Notes under the pieces: model-generated | The model's input: the letters and a program-made list of their open reading frames with translations, nothing else | Told to the model about the DNA's origin: nothing | The model's database searches: none | Shown here: one piece after another, positions 19,858-29,815 of the stretch | Layout: the number at the start of each line of letters is the position of its first letter | How positions within the stretch are numbered: position 1 is the stretch's first letter | Position numbers and translations under genes: made by a program | NCBI GenBank assembly: GCA_903897005.1 | Contig: CAITZZ010000046.1 | Coordinates: 1 to 50,639 of the forward strand | Source of the DNA: an uncultured beta proteobacterium | GTDB taxonomy: Bacteria > Pseudomonadota > Gammaproteobacteria > Burkholderiales > Burkholderiaceae_C | DNA: 50,639 nucleotides | Direction of reading: 5' to 3'

Positions 19858-20997
19858 CTACTCGGGCTTGAACCCAAAGATATTGCCATTGCGTGTGACA
19901 ACAATCAGCGTCCCATTAGCCAGCACCGGACCGGCAACCAAGGCCGAGCCATCGGTAGCCATGCGCGTCAGGATGGACCCGTCGTCACGCGACAACCAGT
20001 GCACCAGACCAGCCTCGTCGCCGACCACGACCGAGCGCCCGACCGCCAGTGGCGCCGTCAGGTTGCGATAAAGCAGGCGTTCGGAAACCCAGGCACGATC
20101 ACCGTCCCCGCGGCGCCACGCAATCATCTTGCCGTCGCTCTCGACACCGAAAACATACTTTTCGTCGCCATGCACACCGATCGAACCGATTGCAGGCTTG
20201 CTCCAGAGCAGGCTACCGCGCGCCGTATCAACACAACCCACAGCAGCCTGGAAGGCGCGCGCGCAAACCACCGCCCCATCGCGTGCGACGCGTCCCACCA
20301 AGTCCACCAGGCGCTCGATATCATTGGTTCCGCGTGGGGTGGCGATGGCCGCCTCCCAGCGAATCGAACCATTGCCTGGATTGAGTCCTGCCAGGCGACC
20401 TCCCATCCCTGCGACCAGCGTGTCCCCTACCGCCAGCAAGACACCGGCTTGCCGCAGCACGAGGGATTCGCCCGGGCGTTGCTGGTTCCAGAGTTTGCGC
20501 CCCGAACTGCCATCAAAGGCAGTGACCGAACGATCTGCCGCCAACACAAATACACGGCCGCCAGCGACCAGCGGCGCAGTAAAACTCGGTGCCAGCAATT
20601 TTTGTCGCCAGAGCTCGCGCCCGCCATCGAGTACCAGCAAGTCGTTGGCACGCGTCACCGCCGCGGTGAATTTGCCGTCGCTACCGACACCGGCCGCAAT
20701 GGGAGCGCCCAACGCAGCGCGCCACAACTCGGCGCCGGTCGCTGCGTCGAAGGCCGCCAGCACCCCTTCCGAATTGACAACCGTCACCATCGTCCCGCTG
20801 ACTTTGGTATCCATTGCAGAATCGACCGCGCCAACCTTGGCCGTCCATGCCAGTCGCACGCCAAGCAGACCTGGGTTAGGCGCCAGTTCCGTCGGCTTGG
20901 GCTTCTGCGGTCCGCTGGAGCAAGCGGCCAGCAACCCAAGCACAACGAAAACAAGGACCACCCTGGTGGCCACGGTCGAACCAAAATGGAGCTTCAC
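19858..20997 (-). CDS. bamB: Outer membrane protein assembly factor BamB (lipoprotein)
   Basis: A 379-residue PQQ-repeat beta-propeller with a lipoprotein signal: hydrophobic stretch then LLAAC, giving lipid-modified Cys26. Repeated blocks such as AFDAATGAELWRAALG, AFDGSSGRKLWNQ and DTARGSLLWSKP are the blades. It belongs to the BAM complex that inserts beta-barrel proteins into the outer membrane; bamD is in this window at 30.8 kb. Its start overlaps the yfgM stop by 4 bp. Not to be confused with the unrelated benzoyl-CoA reductase subunit of the same name discussed at 45 kb. Confidence 0.95.
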   Translation of the reverse strand: MKLHFGSTVATRVVLVFVVLGLLAACSSGPQKPKPTELAPNPGLLGVRLAWTAKVGAVDSAMDTKVSGTMVTVVNSEGVLAAFDAATGAELWRAALGAPIAAGVGSDGKFTAAVTRANDLLVLDGGRELWRQKLLAPSFTAPLVAGGRVFVLAADRSVTAFDGSSGRKLWNQQRPGESLVLRQAGVLLAVGDTLVAGMGGRLAGLNPGNGSIRWEAAIATPRGTNDIERLVDLVGRVARDGAVVCARAFQAAVGCVDTARGSLLWSKPAIGSIGVHGDEKYVFGVESDGKMIAWRRGDGDRAWVSERLLYRNLTAPLAVGRSVVVGDEAGLVHWLSRDDGSILTRMATDGSALVAGPVLANGTLIVVTRNGNIFGFKPE

Positions 20998-21671
20998 TTT
21001 TTCCCTTCCGTCGCTGCGGCATCGCTAATTTGTGGATCAACCCCCAGCGAGTTCAATTTGACCTCCACCAGGCGTCGGTATTCGGCGCTTTCGTCAAAAC
21101 TCTTGTAGGCCTTGCGGTACTCAGCCAGAGCCTCCGACTTCTTGCCCTGCAGCATCAGGATATCGCCTTTTCGATCGGCCACCAGGGCTTCGAAATTGGC
21201 CGGGTAAGAGCCGGCCAGCTGTTTCAAGGCTTCGTCATAGCCCTTGGAATCCATCAGCACCGAGGCCAGGCGCAACTTCGCCAGGGCCTGATAGCCCGGA
21301 TCCGAAGCGTTCTCGGCGACCCAGGTCAAAGCAGCCTGGGCGCCCATCGCATTGCCAGCACTGTAGTACTGTCTGGCAACCAGCAGGCCGGCTTGCTGCG
21401 CGTAAGTGGTAGAGCCGAACTTGCTCTTGATGTCGCCGAAAACACGATCAATTCTTGCCGGGTCAGCCGACTTCACGACTCGTTCCACTTCATCAAACAT
21501 GGCAGCGGCCTGGGTTGCCTGACTGCGCTGCCAGTACTGGTAGAAGTTCCAGCTTGCGAAGGCACCAAGAATCACAATCAGGGCCCACGTGATGGCGTCT
21601 CCGTATTGCTTCCAAAAATGCTTGAGCTGATCGAGTTGCTCTTGTTCTTCGAGATCGAGTTGATTTGCCAT
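20994..21671 (-). CDS. YfgM-like tetratricopeptide membrane protein
   Basis: A 225-residue protein with an acidic, coiled N-terminus (LDLEEQEQLDQLKHFWKQYG), a single membrane segment (about 27-45) and a periplasmic TPR_21 domain. In E. coli YfgM lies in the same place between hisS and bamB, binds the SecYEG/PpiD translocon and helps hand over periplasmic proteins. The layout and neighbours match. It overlaps bamB by 4 bp and lies 13 bp downstream of hisS. Confidence 0.92.
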   Translation of the reverse strand: MANQLDLEEQEQLDQLKHFWKQYGDAITWALIVILGAFASWNFYQYWQRSQATQAAAMFDEVERVVKSADPARIDRVFGDIKSKFGSTTYAQQAGLLVARQYYSAGNAMGAQAALTWVAENASDPGYQALAKLRLASVLMDSKGYDEALKQLAGSYPANFEALVADRKGDILMLQGKKSEALAEYRKAYKSFDESAEYRRLVEVKLNSLGVDPQISDAAATEGKK

Positions 21672-21684
21672 AGGAATTCTTTAA

Positions 21685-22998
21685 TCAGGTGGGAGATTGT
21701 AGGGTCGGCGCCCAGGTACCGATCTCAGCCAGCGATCGGATGGTCTGCGCCACTGTGGCGTCGCGCAGCGCTTTGACCGTCACGGCATTTTGCGTCAGTT
21801 CATCATCACCAAAAATGAGGGCATAACGGGCCCCGCTGGCATCGGCTTTTTTGAACTGCGACTTCATGCTGTTGGAGCCCTCAGCCAGACCGGCATGCAT
21901 CTGCACGGCAACGCCAGCAGCGCGCAAAGTCTGTATCGTTTGCATGGCAAGAGGCAAAGCGGCGGCATCGGGAATCACGGCATAAACATCGGGAACGGGC
22001 GCGGCCGGCGTCTGGCCCTGCTCCTTCAGGAGTTCCAGGACACGCTCCAGGCCCATTCCCCAGCCGACTGCCGGCGTGGCTTTGCCGCCCAGCAGCTTGA
22101 ACAGGCCGTCGTAGCGTCCACCACCGCACAGCGTGCCTTGGGCACCCAACTCGTCGGTAACGAATTCAAACACGGTATGACTGTAGTAATCCAGGCCGCG
22201 CACCAGCCGGGGATTGACGCTCCATTGGACGCCGCACGCTGACAGCAAGGTCTTGACCGCATCGAAGTGCTTGAGCGATTCATCACCGAGGTAATGCAGC
22301 AGTTGCGGTGCGTTCTGCACCAGGGCTTGCATGGACGGATTCTTGGTATCCAGAATGCGCAGCGGGTTGCTGTACAGACGGCGCTGCGACTCGGCGTCGA
22401 GTTGTTCCAGATGCGCTTCAAAATATGCCAGCAAGGCCAGGCGATGCGCCTGCCGCTCGGAGGGAACCCCCAGACTGTTCAACTCAACGCGCACATTGCG
22501 CAGACCCAGCGTCGCAAACAACTGGTGCACCAGCAGCATCAGTTCTGCATCGACCTCGGGCCCGGCGAATCCGAGCGCCTCGGCACCCAACTGGTAAAAC
22601 TGCCGATACCGGCCACGCTGTGGCCGCTCATGCCGAAACATCGGCCCCATGTAGTACAGGCGTTTGCCGCCGTCGTAGGTGATGTTGTGCTCAATGGCGG
22701 CACGTACCACGCCGGGCGTATTCTCGGGTCGCAGCGTCAAAGCTTCGCCGTTGAGCTTGTCCTCAAAAGAGTACATCTCCTTCTCGACGATATCGGTGGT
22801 CTCGCCGGTGCCTCGCACGAACAGGGCCGTCGGTTCGACGATAGGTGTGCGAATGTTGCGGTAGCCATAGAGCCCCATCAGCGCTCGCACCTTGTCTTCC
22901 AGATATTCCCAGCGCGCGGAATCGGGCGGCAGAATATCGTTCATGCCTTTGACGGCGCTGATTTTCTCCAGCTTCGGCGTTGCTTCTTTTTCACTCAT
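21685..22998 (-). CDS. hisS: Histidyl-tRNA synthetase HisS
   Basis: A 437-residue class II synthetase: motif 1 near [12 protein letters not shown], motif 2 [20 protein letters not shown], the HisA loop [12 protein letters not shown] and motif 3 [13 protein letters not shown], then an anticodon-binding domain. It attaches histidine to tRNA-His. The presence of the full anticodon domain separates it from HisZ at 13.3 kb. Genes on both sides (ispG 8 bp upstream, yfgM 13 bp downstream) share the strand. Confidence 0.97.
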   Translation of the reverse strand: MSEKEATPKLEKISAVKGMNDILPPDSARWEYLEDKVRALMGLYGYRNIRTPIVEPTALFVRGTGETTDIVEKEMYSFEDKLNGEALTLRPENTPGVVRAAIEHNITYDGGKRLYYMGPMFRHERPQRGRYRQFYQLGAEALGFAGPEVDAELMLLVHQLFATLGLRNVRVELNSLGVPSERQAHRLALLAYFEAHLEQLDAESQRRLYSNPLRILDTKNPSMQALVQNAPQLLHYLGDESLKHFDAVKTLLSACGVQWSVNPRLVRGLDYYSHTVFEFVTDELGAQGTLCGGGRYDGLFKLLGGKATPAVGWGMGLERVLELLKEQGQTPAAPVPDVYAVIPDAAALPLAMQTIQTLRAAGVAVQMHAGLAEGSNSMKSQFKKADASGARYALIFGDDELTQNAVTVKALRDATVAQTIRSLAEIGTWAPTLQSPT

Positions 22999-23006
22999 GA
23001 CTTGAC

Positions 23007-24278
23007 TCAGGACGCGTTAGCCGCAGCCGTGCCATAGCGCGTCGCAACATAGTTTTCGACAATTTTCTGAAACTCCTGGGCGATAGCGTCACCGCGCAAG
23101 GTCATGCGCTTTTCACCATCGATAAAGACCGGCGCCGCCGGCGCCTCGCCGGTGCCGGGCAAACTGATGCCGATGTCGGCGTGTTTGCTCTCACCCGGGC
23201 CATTCACGATGCAGCCCATCACGGCCACTTTCAGTTTTTCAACGCCCGGATACTTCTCGCGCCACACCGGCATCTGCGAGCGCAAGAAGTCCTCGATACT
23301 CTTGGTCAACTCCTGAAAGGTCGTGCTGGTCGTGCGACCGCAGCCGGGACACGCTGTCACGCTTGGAACAAAGGACCTGAGTTCCAGCGCCTGCAGAAGG
23401 TCGCAGGCAACGGTTACTTCCTGGGTTCTTGCCTCGCCTGGTTGGGGTGTCAGTGAAACACGGATCGTGTCGCCAATGCCTTCCTGCAACAAAATGGCCA
23501 GGGCGGCAGCCGAAGCCACGGTTCCCTTGCTGCCCATACCTGCTTCGGTCAAGCCCAGGTGCAACGGGTAGTCGCAACGTCTGGCCAGTTCCCGGTAAAC
23601 AGACACCAGATCCTGGACGCCACTGACCTTGCAGGACAGAATGATCTGGTCCGGATTCATGCCGATTTCAACAGCGCGGCGCGCCGACTCCATGGCCGAA
23701 CTGATCAGTGCCTCGTACATGATCGGCTTAAGTTGCCAGGGCGGCGTGCGACGGCTGTTCTCATCCATCAGCGCGGCCAGCAGTTCCTGATCCAGGCTGC
23801 CCCAGTTCACCCCAATGCGCACCGGCTTGTCCCAGCGCAGCGCAGCTTCGATCATGAGGGCGAATTGCCGGTCGTGCTTGTCCCCTTTGCCAACATTGCC
23901 AGGATTGATCCGGTATTTGGACAAGGCCTGCGCACAATCCGGAAAATCGGTCAGCAGACGATGTCCGTTGTAGTGAAAATCTCCAATCAGGGGGACATCG
24001 ATTCCCATCCGGTCCAACTGCTCCCGAACACGGGGAACTGCCGCTGCGGCCTCCGGTGTATTGACAGTCAGCCTGACCAATTCGGAGCCGGCCAGCGCCA
24101 GTTCCTTGACCTGGATAGCTGTGCCGATGACATCGACCGTGTCGGTGTTGGTCATCGACTGGATCCGCACCGGCGCATCCCCGCCAACAGTGACGCGTCG
24201 TCCAGCCCAGGTCACACTGGCCTGCCTGCTGCGACGCGCTTTGGGCGCCGCAGATGCAATAGGCACAAGCCCTTCCAC
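23007..24278 (-). CDS. ispG: 4-hydroxy-3-methylbut-2-enyl diphosphate synthase IspG
   Basis: A 423-residue enzyme of the MEP isoprenoid pathway. An N-terminal TIM barrel ([11 protein letters not shown], then the INPGNVG loop) is followed by a C-terminal domain with [4Fe-4S] ligands in [11 protein letters not shown] and [11 protein letters not shown]. It reductively opens MEcPP to HMBPP. The start is GTG at 24278, sharing one base with the rodZ stop (TAGTG), so the two are coupled. Betaproteobacterial IspG is longer than the E. coli form, as here. Confidence 0.96.
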   Translation of the reverse strand: MEGLVPIASAAPKARRSRQASVTWAGRRVTVGGDAPVRIQSMTNTDTVDVIGTAIQVKELALAGSELVRLTVNTPEAAAAVPRVREQLDRMGIDVPLIGDFHYNGHRLLTDFPDCAQALSKYRINPGNVGKGDKHDRQFALMIEAALRWDKPVRIGVNWGSLDQELLAALMDENSRRTPPWQLKPIMYEALISSAMESARRAVEIGMNPDQIILSCKVSGVQDLVSVYRELARRCDYPLHLGLTEAGMGSKGTVASAAALAILLQEGIGDTIRVSLTPQPGEARTQEVTVACDLLQALELRSFVPSVTACPGCGRTTSTTFQELTKSIEDFLRSQMPVWREKYPGVEKLKVAVMGCIVNGPGESKHADIGISLPGTGEAPAAPVFIDGEKRMTLRGDAIAQEFQKIVENYVATRYGTAAANAS

Positions 24279-25147
24279 TACTTCACCTCAAAACGGGCAA
24301 CATTGTCTCGCGCGACGGACAACAAATCAAAAGCCTGGCCGCGCACCAGCACCTGCGTGGTATCGGACCGCCCGACCACCACCATGAGCGGCAAGCTGCC
24401 GGAAACACCGACGGTCTCCCCCGCTGCCATATTGCGTCGCACCTGAACCACGCCAGCAGCGTCTACGACCTCGACCCAGGCCATCGCCTGCGCCTTGAAG
24501 ACAACGATGCCGCTGGTAGCGCCAGACCCTGCCACCTGGACCGGTTCTGGGGCCGCACTCGTCACGGCGCTGGCAGCCAGCGTCAAAGTCTGCGCTGAAA
24601 GCAGCGTGCTGACTTCCACCGCGGGCGCCACCATCGGGGGCTGCGCACTGCCCTCAGGCGCTACCGATTTTGCATCAGCAGCAACTTGCGCTTGCCGTGT
24701 AAAGGGAAAGAACAGCAGCAGCAAAGCGCCGGCCAGCAGCACCAACACCGCCATCACCATGGGCTTGGAAAGTTGCTCCCAAAACTGGCGCAATGAACCC
24801 CCACCGGCCGAACGAAAGGGAACATTGATTCCGGCGCCCGAATCTTTCAGTTGGGGTGCCGTCGTATGCGGCAGTTTTTCCAGTATCGGGCCTGGCGCAA
24901 TTTTCAGTACCCGGCAAATACTGGAGGCCAGGGCACGAATGAAAACGGTATCAGGTAACAGGTCAAAGCGGTCGGCTTCCAGCGCTTCGAGCTTTTTCAC
25001 AGGAACCTTCAGAGAAACCGCCAGTGCACCGATGTGCAGGCCCATGGCCTCACGGGCCTGACGCAGCATCGCACCGCTGGTCATCGGTGCGCCCGTGAGT
25101 GGACTCGGCGCTGTCGGTTCGGAGCCGGTCAACAAAGGATCACTCAT
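24278..25147 (-). CDS. rodZ: RodZ-like cytoskeletal helix-turn-helix membrane protein
   Basis: A 289-residue protein with an N-terminal Xre-like helix-turn-helix (about 25-95: [17 protein letters not shown]), one membrane segment (about 127-148), an Ala/Pro/Val-rich periplasmic linker and a C-terminal DUF4115 beta-domain ([26 protein letters not shown]). RodZ links MreB to the elongation machinery for rod shape. The order pilF-rodZ-ispG-hisS is conserved in proteobacteria. It overlaps pilF by 8 bp and ispG by 1 bp. Confidence 0.92.
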   Translation of the reverse strand: MSDPLLTGSEPTAPSPLTGAPMTSGAMLRQAREAMGLHIGALAVSLKVPVKKLEALEADRFDLLPDTVFIRALASSICRVLKIAPGPILEKLPHTTAPQLKDSGAGINVPFRSAGGGSLRQFWEQLSKPMVMAVLVLLAGALLLLFFPFTRQAQVAADAKSVAPEGSAQPPMVAPAVEVSTLLSAQTLTLAASAVTSAAPEPVQVAGSGATSGIVVFKAQAMAWVEVVDAAGVVQVRRNMAAGETVGVSGSLPLMVVVGRSDTTQVLVRGQAFDLLSVARDNVARFEVK

Positions 25148-25976
25148 CGAAAGCGCCCCGCTGATAGGCCTCGGCCTCGCGTGATTTTGGAAAACGCTTG
25201 CTCAACTGTCCAGCCAATTGCATCATCGCCTCACGATTTTCCATCCGCCGCTCGACCTTGATGCCAAGCCACAGAGACTCGGCATTGGCCAGTTCGCTGT
25301 TATTGAGTCGGCGCACATAGAACTGCGCTCGGGCAAAATCGCTGCGCTGAAAAAGCAATGAGGCCAGGTTGTAGGAAGTGACCGGATTGCCGGCATCAAA
25401 CTCATAAGACTTGAAAAGACTTTGTTCCCCTTCAGCCAACTGCCCGGCTCTGACCTGGCACAGGCCCTGCGCGCGCCAGGTCTTGGCCCGTTCACCGTAT
25501 TGAGGGTTTGCCAGCGCCTGGGAAAACAGTTGCTGCGCCTGCGCGTACCGGGCCTGCTGACAATAGAGCCAGCCCAGGTTGTGCATGATGTTTGAATCTC
25601 GCGGATTGAGGGTCAAGGCCCGCTTGAAACTATCTTCTGAGAGCCGGAAGTCGTTGAGTCGCATGTAAATGAGGCCGCGCAGGCTATAGGCTTCAGCGTA
25701 GTTGGAGTCCGCCGTAATCGACTGCTTGAGCTCATCCAGAGCAATGGCAGTTTGACCGTTTTCAAAATAACCAAGCGCCAACTCCAGCCGGATCCTTGCG
25801 CGCCTGCGCGCGTCCGGCTCATCCGACTCGGTCACCATTTCAGCCTCACCGCCCGTAGCTGACAAGCCATCAAATCTGGAAGCGCAGCCAGAAACGCCAG
25901 CCAGCCCGAGCAGCATCAGACCGGCTGCCAGCAGCCAGTACCTGAGCGTCATGCCCTGTCCTGCGTTTCTATCCAT
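25140..25976 (-). CDS. pilF: Type IV pilus biogenesis lipoprotein PilF/PilW
   Basis: A 278-residue lipoprotein: hydrophobic leader, lipobox VSGC (Cys31), then at least four TPR units, with blocks such as LELALGYFENGQTAIALDELKQ, YAEAYSLRGLIYMRLNDF and NIMHNLGWLYCQQARY. PilF (PilW in Neisseria) is the pilotin for the PilQ secretin in type IV pili. A second Met at residue 9 could be the true start and leaves the signal intact. It follows rlmN by 3 bp, the usual order. Confidence 0.9.
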   Translation of the reverse strand: MDRNAGQGMTLRYWLLAAGLMLLGLAGVSGCASRFDGLSATGGEAEMVTESDEPDARRRARIRLELALGYFENGQTAIALDELKQSITADSNYAEAYSLRGLIYMRLNDFRLSEDSFKRALTLNPRDSNIMHNLGWLYCQQARYAQAQQLFSQALANPQYGERAKTWRAQGLCQVRAGQLAEGEQSLFKSYEFDAGNPVTSYNLASLLFQRSDFARAQFYVRRLNNSELANAESLWLGIKVERRMENREAMMQLAGQLSKRFPKSREAEAYQRGAFDE

Positions 25977-25979
25977 GCC

Positions 25980-27128
25980 TCAAGTCTCCTGAACTGTCCG
26001 TTTGTGCAATGCCACTGGTTTGAGCATGATCGTGCGCTGGCGCGCGATTCTCTCGCCGACACGGGTTCGGTCCATCACATCGCCTGCCAGTTGCCCACAG
26101 GCAGCATCGATATCATCCCCTCGCGTCTTGCGTATTGTCGTCACAATACCAGCATCACTCAAAATCCGTGCAAAGACCAGGGTTTGCTGCGTCGACGACC
26201 GGGTCAAACCTGACTGCGCAAACGGGTTGAATGGAATCAGGTTGAACTTGCACCAGGCGCGTGCGCCACCGTAGCCGCGCACGAGTTCGACCAATTGACG
26301 CGCATGTTCTGGCTGGTCATTGACCCCGTCGAGCATGCAATATTCGAAAGTGATGAAGTCCCGCGGCGCAAACTCCAGATAGCGCTCGCAGGCCGCCATC
26401 AACTCAATCAGAGGGTACTTCTTGTTCAACGGCACCAGGTTGTCACGCAGAGCGTCGTTCGGCGCATGCAGCGAGACTGCCAACGCCACCGGACAGTCTT
26501 GCGACAACAAATCCATCTTCGGCACGATGCCAGAGGTGGAAACAGTGACGCGGCGTCGCGACAAACCATAGGCATGGTCGTCCAGCATGGTGCGCAGTGC
26601 CGGCAGCAATTCCGCGTAGTTCTGCAGCGGCTCGCCCATGCCCATCATCACGACATTGGAAATCACGCGCTCCTCGCGCTGCAGATGCCGACGCAAGAAT
26701 CGCTCCGCAAACCAGAGCTGGGCGATGATTTCTCCGCTGCTGAGGTTGCGGCTGAAACCCTGATGCCCGGTGGAGCAAAAGCGGCAGCCCATGGCGCAGC
26801 CGGCCTGCGAGGAGATGCACAGCGTGCCCCTATCGTCTTCCGGAATGAAAACCGTCTCCACGGCGTCACCGCCGCCAACGTCAAACAGCCACTTGATGGT
26901 GCCGTCCGATGAGATTTGCTGCGACAGCACCGCCAACGCCTTCACCTGGGCCGAGCTTTTGAGCTTTTCTCGCAAGGACTTGGCAAGATCGCTCATGGCG
27001 TCAAAATCAGACGCTCCCTTTTGGTGAATCCAGCGAAACAACTGGACCGCGCGGAAGCGCTTTTCACCCAGCCGCTCGCAAAACCCGGTCAGACCTTCGA
27101 GATCAAAATCGAGCAGGTTGGCCGTCAT
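25980..27128 (-). CDS. rlmN: Dual-specificity RNA methyltransferase RlmN
   Basis: A 382-residue radical-SAM enzyme with the CX3CX2C cluster motif CAMGCRFC (Cys111, Cys115, Cys118), the GMGEPLQN block and a C-terminal catalytic cysteine in [11 protein letters not shown]. It methylates C2 of A2503 in 23S rRNA and A37 in some tRNAs. The order ndk-rlmN-pilF is standard. The 85 bp to ndk hold a weak GC hairpin (27140-27155) and an 8-bp palindrome, GGCCGGCC, at 27167-27174, neither followed by a T-run. Confidence 0.97.
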   Translation of the reverse strand: MTANLLDFDLEGLTGFCERLGEKRFRAVQLFRWIHQKGASDFDAMSDLAKSLREKLKSSAQVKALAVLSQQISSDGTIKWLFDVGGGDAVETVFIPEDDRGTLCISSQAGCAMGCRFCSTGHQGFSRNLSSGEIIAQLWFAERFLRRHLQREERVISNVVMMGMGEPLQNYAELLPALRTMLDDHAYGLSRRRVTVSTSGIVPKMDLLSQDCPVALAVSLHAPNDALRDNLVPLNKKYPLIELMAACERYLEFAPRDFITFEYCMLDGVNDQPEHARQLVELVRGYGGARAWCKFNLIPFNPFAQSGLTRSSTQQTLVFARILSDAGIVTTIRKTRGDDIDAACGQLAGDVMDRTRVGERIARQRTIMLKPVALHKRTVQET

Positions 27129-27213
27129 CGCAGCGGCAAGGGGCCGGGACGCCCCGTGTGCGCAATGGCCGGCCCGATTGGCAGCAAAACGCAGCGGAGC
27201 GTGGGAACCATGT

Positions 27214-27639
27214 CTATTTGGAGTAGACGTTCATGCCGGGGAAGAAGAAACTGACTTCCACGGCGGCGGTTTCAGGCGCATCGGACCCATGCACTGCATT
27301 GGCATCAATGCTGTCGGCAAAACTGGCGCGAATAGTGCCGGCTGCTGCCTTCTTGGGATCGGTGGCGCCCATCAGGTCGCGATTCTTGAGTACCGCGTTT
27401 TCACCTTCAAGCACCTGAATCATCACTGGACCGGAGATCATGAACTCAACCAGATCCTTGAAAAAGGGGCGTTCCTTGTGAACCGCGTAAAACGCTTCCG
27501 CTTCACTGCGCGCCAGACGAACCATCCTGGCAGCAACGATTTTCAAACCAGCGGCCTCAAAGCGCGCGTAGATTTGACCAATCACGTTTTTGGCAACCGC
27601 ATCGGGTTTGATAATGGACAGAGTGCGTTCGATAGTCAT
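27214..27639 (-). CDS. ndk: Nucleoside diphosphate kinase Ndk
   Basis: A 141-residue enzyme with the N-terminal [12 protein letters not shown], and the active-site block NAVHGSD with phospho-accepting His117. It transfers phosphate between nucleoside di- and triphosphates through a phosphohistidine. Length and sequence are fully normal. It leads the rlmN-pilF-rodZ run, separated from rluB by about 70 bp that may hold its promoter. Confidence 0.97.
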   Translation of the reverse strand: MTIERTLSIIKPDAVAKNVIGQIYARFEAAGLKIVAARMVRLARSEAEAFYAVHKERPFFKDLVEFMISGPVMIQVLEGENAVLKNRDLMGATDPKKAAAGTIRASFADSIDANAVHGSDAPETAAVEVSFFFPGMNVYSK

Positions 27640-27708
27640 GAGTACTTCCTGAGCTGGTAATTATGGATATTCGCCCAACGGGCAAAGGGTTGGATTTTAT
27701 CGTGAAAG

Positions 27709-29043
27709 TCAGCGGCCGCGGCCGCCGCGGCGCTGTCCGCCAGCGGGCCCGCCACCGCCACTGCGACGTTGCCCCTGATCCTGCCGCTGCCGGGTAAAAC
27801 TGTCGGCGCCGATGTAGCCGAAGGCTGTCTTCATCGGGTCGGGCTGCGCGGCATTGCCGCTGCGATCACCCGACTCACCACGGTTCTTGCGACCTGCACT
27901 GTTCGCATAGCCCTGCCCGGTGTCCTGCGCGCCGCCCGCCGATGGTCTGCGCGGACCATTACCCGAACTGCGCGGACCGTTGCCACGCGCACCCCGACGC
28001 CGATTGCGCGGACCCGACTCAGGAGCGCCCTCCTCGCGTCGTGGCTGGGCACTGCCACTGTTCTCGCCGTGCTCGCGCGGGGAACGGGATCCGGCTGCCT
28101 GCACCAGCAGTTGGATGTCCGATGCATCAAGTTCCATCCATGCGCCGCGCCGCAAGCCGCGCGGCAAGACCATGGCGCCATAGCGGATGCGTATCAGGCG
28201 ACTCACCGCGTGGCCCACCGCTTCCAGCATACGCCGGACTTCACGGTTTCGACCTTCACTGATGGTGACGCGATACCAGCAGTTCGAGCCCTCACCGCCG
28301 CCCTCTTCAATCGAACCAAATTGGGCCAAGCCATCGTCCAGTTTGACGCCTTCAAGCAGTTTCTGTTTTTCTTCCTTGCTCAGGGATCCCAGCACCCGTA
28401 CGGCATATTCCCGCTCCAGACCGAAACGGGGGTGCATCAGATTGTTGGCCAATTGCCCTGAACTCGTGAACAGCAGCAAACCTTCGGTATTGAGATCAAG
28501 ACGTCCGACCGATTGCCACTTCCCCTGAAACAACTTGGGCAAGCGGCGAAACACGGTCGGTCGATTCTGCGGATCATCGTGCGTCACCACTTCGCCAGCG
28601 GGCTTGTGGTAGGCAATAACCCGCGCCGGTGGCGCGTCGATGCGGAACTTGATCGGTTTGCCGTTGACTTTGACGTGGTCACCAAACTGGATGCGCTGCC
28701 CGATATGAGCCGGTTCATTGTTGACCGTGATACGGCCTTCCATGATCATCTGTTCCATCTCCAGGCGCGATCCCATCCCGGCCTGAGCCAGCACCTTGTG
28801 CAGCTTGGGTGTTTCCGCCTGCGGTGCCAACACGCGTTTTACCGCAAGCGGCTCGACGCTCTCCTGCTCGGCGTCGAATTGCCCCGACACCACCTCGTCA
28901 AAGCGACTCTCGGATGCTGCCGGCTGCAACACTTCGGCTTGAGTCAACTCTGTGGCAACTGCCCGTGGTTCCGAAGGCTCCAGCTCCGGCACAACGCTGG
29001 GCGGCTCCGGTTGAATCGGCGTGTCGTCAATGATTGCGCTCAT
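27709..29043 (-). CDS. rluB: 23S rRNA pseudouridine synthase RluB, with disordered N- and C-terminal extensions
   Basis: A 444-residue protein. The middle (about 80-310) is a normal RsuA/RluB enzyme: S4 domain LHKVLAQAGMGSRLEMEQMI, catalytic block VGRLDLNTEGLLLFT (Asp nucleophile) and NREVRRMLEAVGHAVSRLIRIR. RluB makes pseudouridine 2605 in 23S rRNA. Two extensions stand out: an acidic Pro/Glu-rich N-terminus of about 75 residues and a C-terminus of about 120 residues rich in Arg/Gly with RGG and GRGR units, likely RNA-binding. The start overlaps the scpB stop by 4 bp. Confidence 0.93.
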   Translation of the reverse strand: MSAIIDDTPIQPEPPSVVPELEPSEPRAVATELTQAEVLQPAASESRFDEVVSGQFDAEQESVEPLAVKRVLAPQAETPKLHKVLAQAGMGSRLEMEQMIMEGRITVNNEPAHIGQRIQFGDHVKVNGKPIKFRIDAPPARVIAYHKPAGEVVTHDDPQNRPTVFRRLPKLFQGKWQSVGRLDLNTEGLLLFTSSGQLANNLMHPRFGLEREYAVRVLGSLSKEEKQKLLEGVKLDDGLAQFGSIEEGGGEGSNCWYRVTISEGRNREVRRMLEAVGHAVSRLIRIRYGAMVLPRGLRRGAWMELDASDIQLLVQAAGSRSPREHGENSGSAQPRREEGAPESGPRNRRRGARGNGPRSSGNGPRRPSAGGAQDTGQGYANSAGRKNRGESGDRSGNAAQPDPMKTAFGYIGADSFTRQRQDQGQRRSGGGGPAGGQRRGGRGR

Positions 29044-29681
29044 GGTGGAGTTCCCGTCAAGAAAATAGGTTTGCCGTCGGCATCAACAGTTTGGACCGGC
29101 GCCATGTCAAGCTCGGCTTGCAAATCGGACACATGTCCAGCCAGCGCCTGCACGGCGCCAAGTTGCTCGCCGGGATTGTCCATCGGGGGTAGCTGATCGA
29201 GTGAGGCAAGTCCCAGATCATCCAGAAAATGCCGGGTTGTGGCAAACAGGGCTGGGCGTCCAACGGTGCTGCGGTGGCCAATCACCTCGATCCAGCCGCG
29301 GTCTTCAAGCTGTTTGAGCAACAGCGAATTGACTGTCACACCCCGAATGTCCTCTATGTCACCGCGTGTTACTGGTTGCCGGTACGCAATGATGGCCAAA
29401 GTCTCCAGTGTGGCCCGGCTGTAGCGCGGTGGCTTTTCGGGATGCAGCAGGTCCAGATACTGGCGCATTTCTGGTCGGCTCTGGAAGCGCCAGCCACTTG
29501 CCAATTCGACCAGTTCAACGCCACGCCCGACCCAATCGTGCTGCAGCTCCAGCAACAATTCCTTAAGCGTGTCTGGCGTCAGGCTGTCGTTGAACAACAC
29601 AGTCAACTCTGCTGCCAGCAAGGGTTGCTGCGAGCAAATCAAGGCGGTCTCTAATACGCGCTTGGCATCCGCCGTATTCAT
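29040..29681 (-). CDS. scpB: Segregation and condensation protein ScpB
   Basis: A 213-residue protein with two winged-helix domains, including YSRATLETLAIIAYRQPVTR and DIEDIRGVTVNSLLLKQLEDRGWIEVIGH, the ScpB signature. ScpB joins ScpA and SMC in the bacterial condensin. The scpB-rluB order is widespread; scpA is not in the window. The 134 bp between it and rluD contain two short perfect hairpins (29706-29720 and 29752-29769) but no clear terminator. Confidence 0.94.
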   Translation of the reverse strand: MNTADAKRVLETALICSQQPLLAAELTVLFNDSLTPDTLKELLLELQHDWVGRGVELVELASGWRFQSRPEMRQYLDLLHPEKPPRYSRATLETLAIIAYRQPVTRGDIEDIRGVTVNSLLLKQLEDRGWIEVIGHRSTVGRPALFATTRHFLDDLGLASLDQLPPMDNPGEQLGAVQALAGHVSDLQAELDMAPVQTVDADGKPIFLTGTPP

Positions 29682-29815
29682 GGTCTTGCAATGCTTCCGG
29701 GACGAGCACCATCAAGGTGCGAAATCAGTGTGGTTCTTTGCGGCGCGGCAGGCAGATTGATGAATCTGCAGCGCCTTGCCCCCGGCTGCCGGCCGAGGTG
29801 CTGGCTTTCACGCCA

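Noticed and set aside
18856-21108. A 750-codon open frame on the plus strand opposite der, bamB and yfgM
   Set aside because: It runs antisense to three well-conserved genes, has no family motifs and the composition of a GC-driven shadow frame.
27140-27174. Possible terminator between ndk and rlmN
   Set aside because: A 5-bp GC stem and a GGCCGGCC palindrome without any T-run; too weak, and the genes are usually co-transcribed.
29682-29815. Possible tRNA or small RNA between scpB and rluD
   Set aside because: Two short hairpins are present, but no tRNA-like arms, promoter or terminator could be made out.
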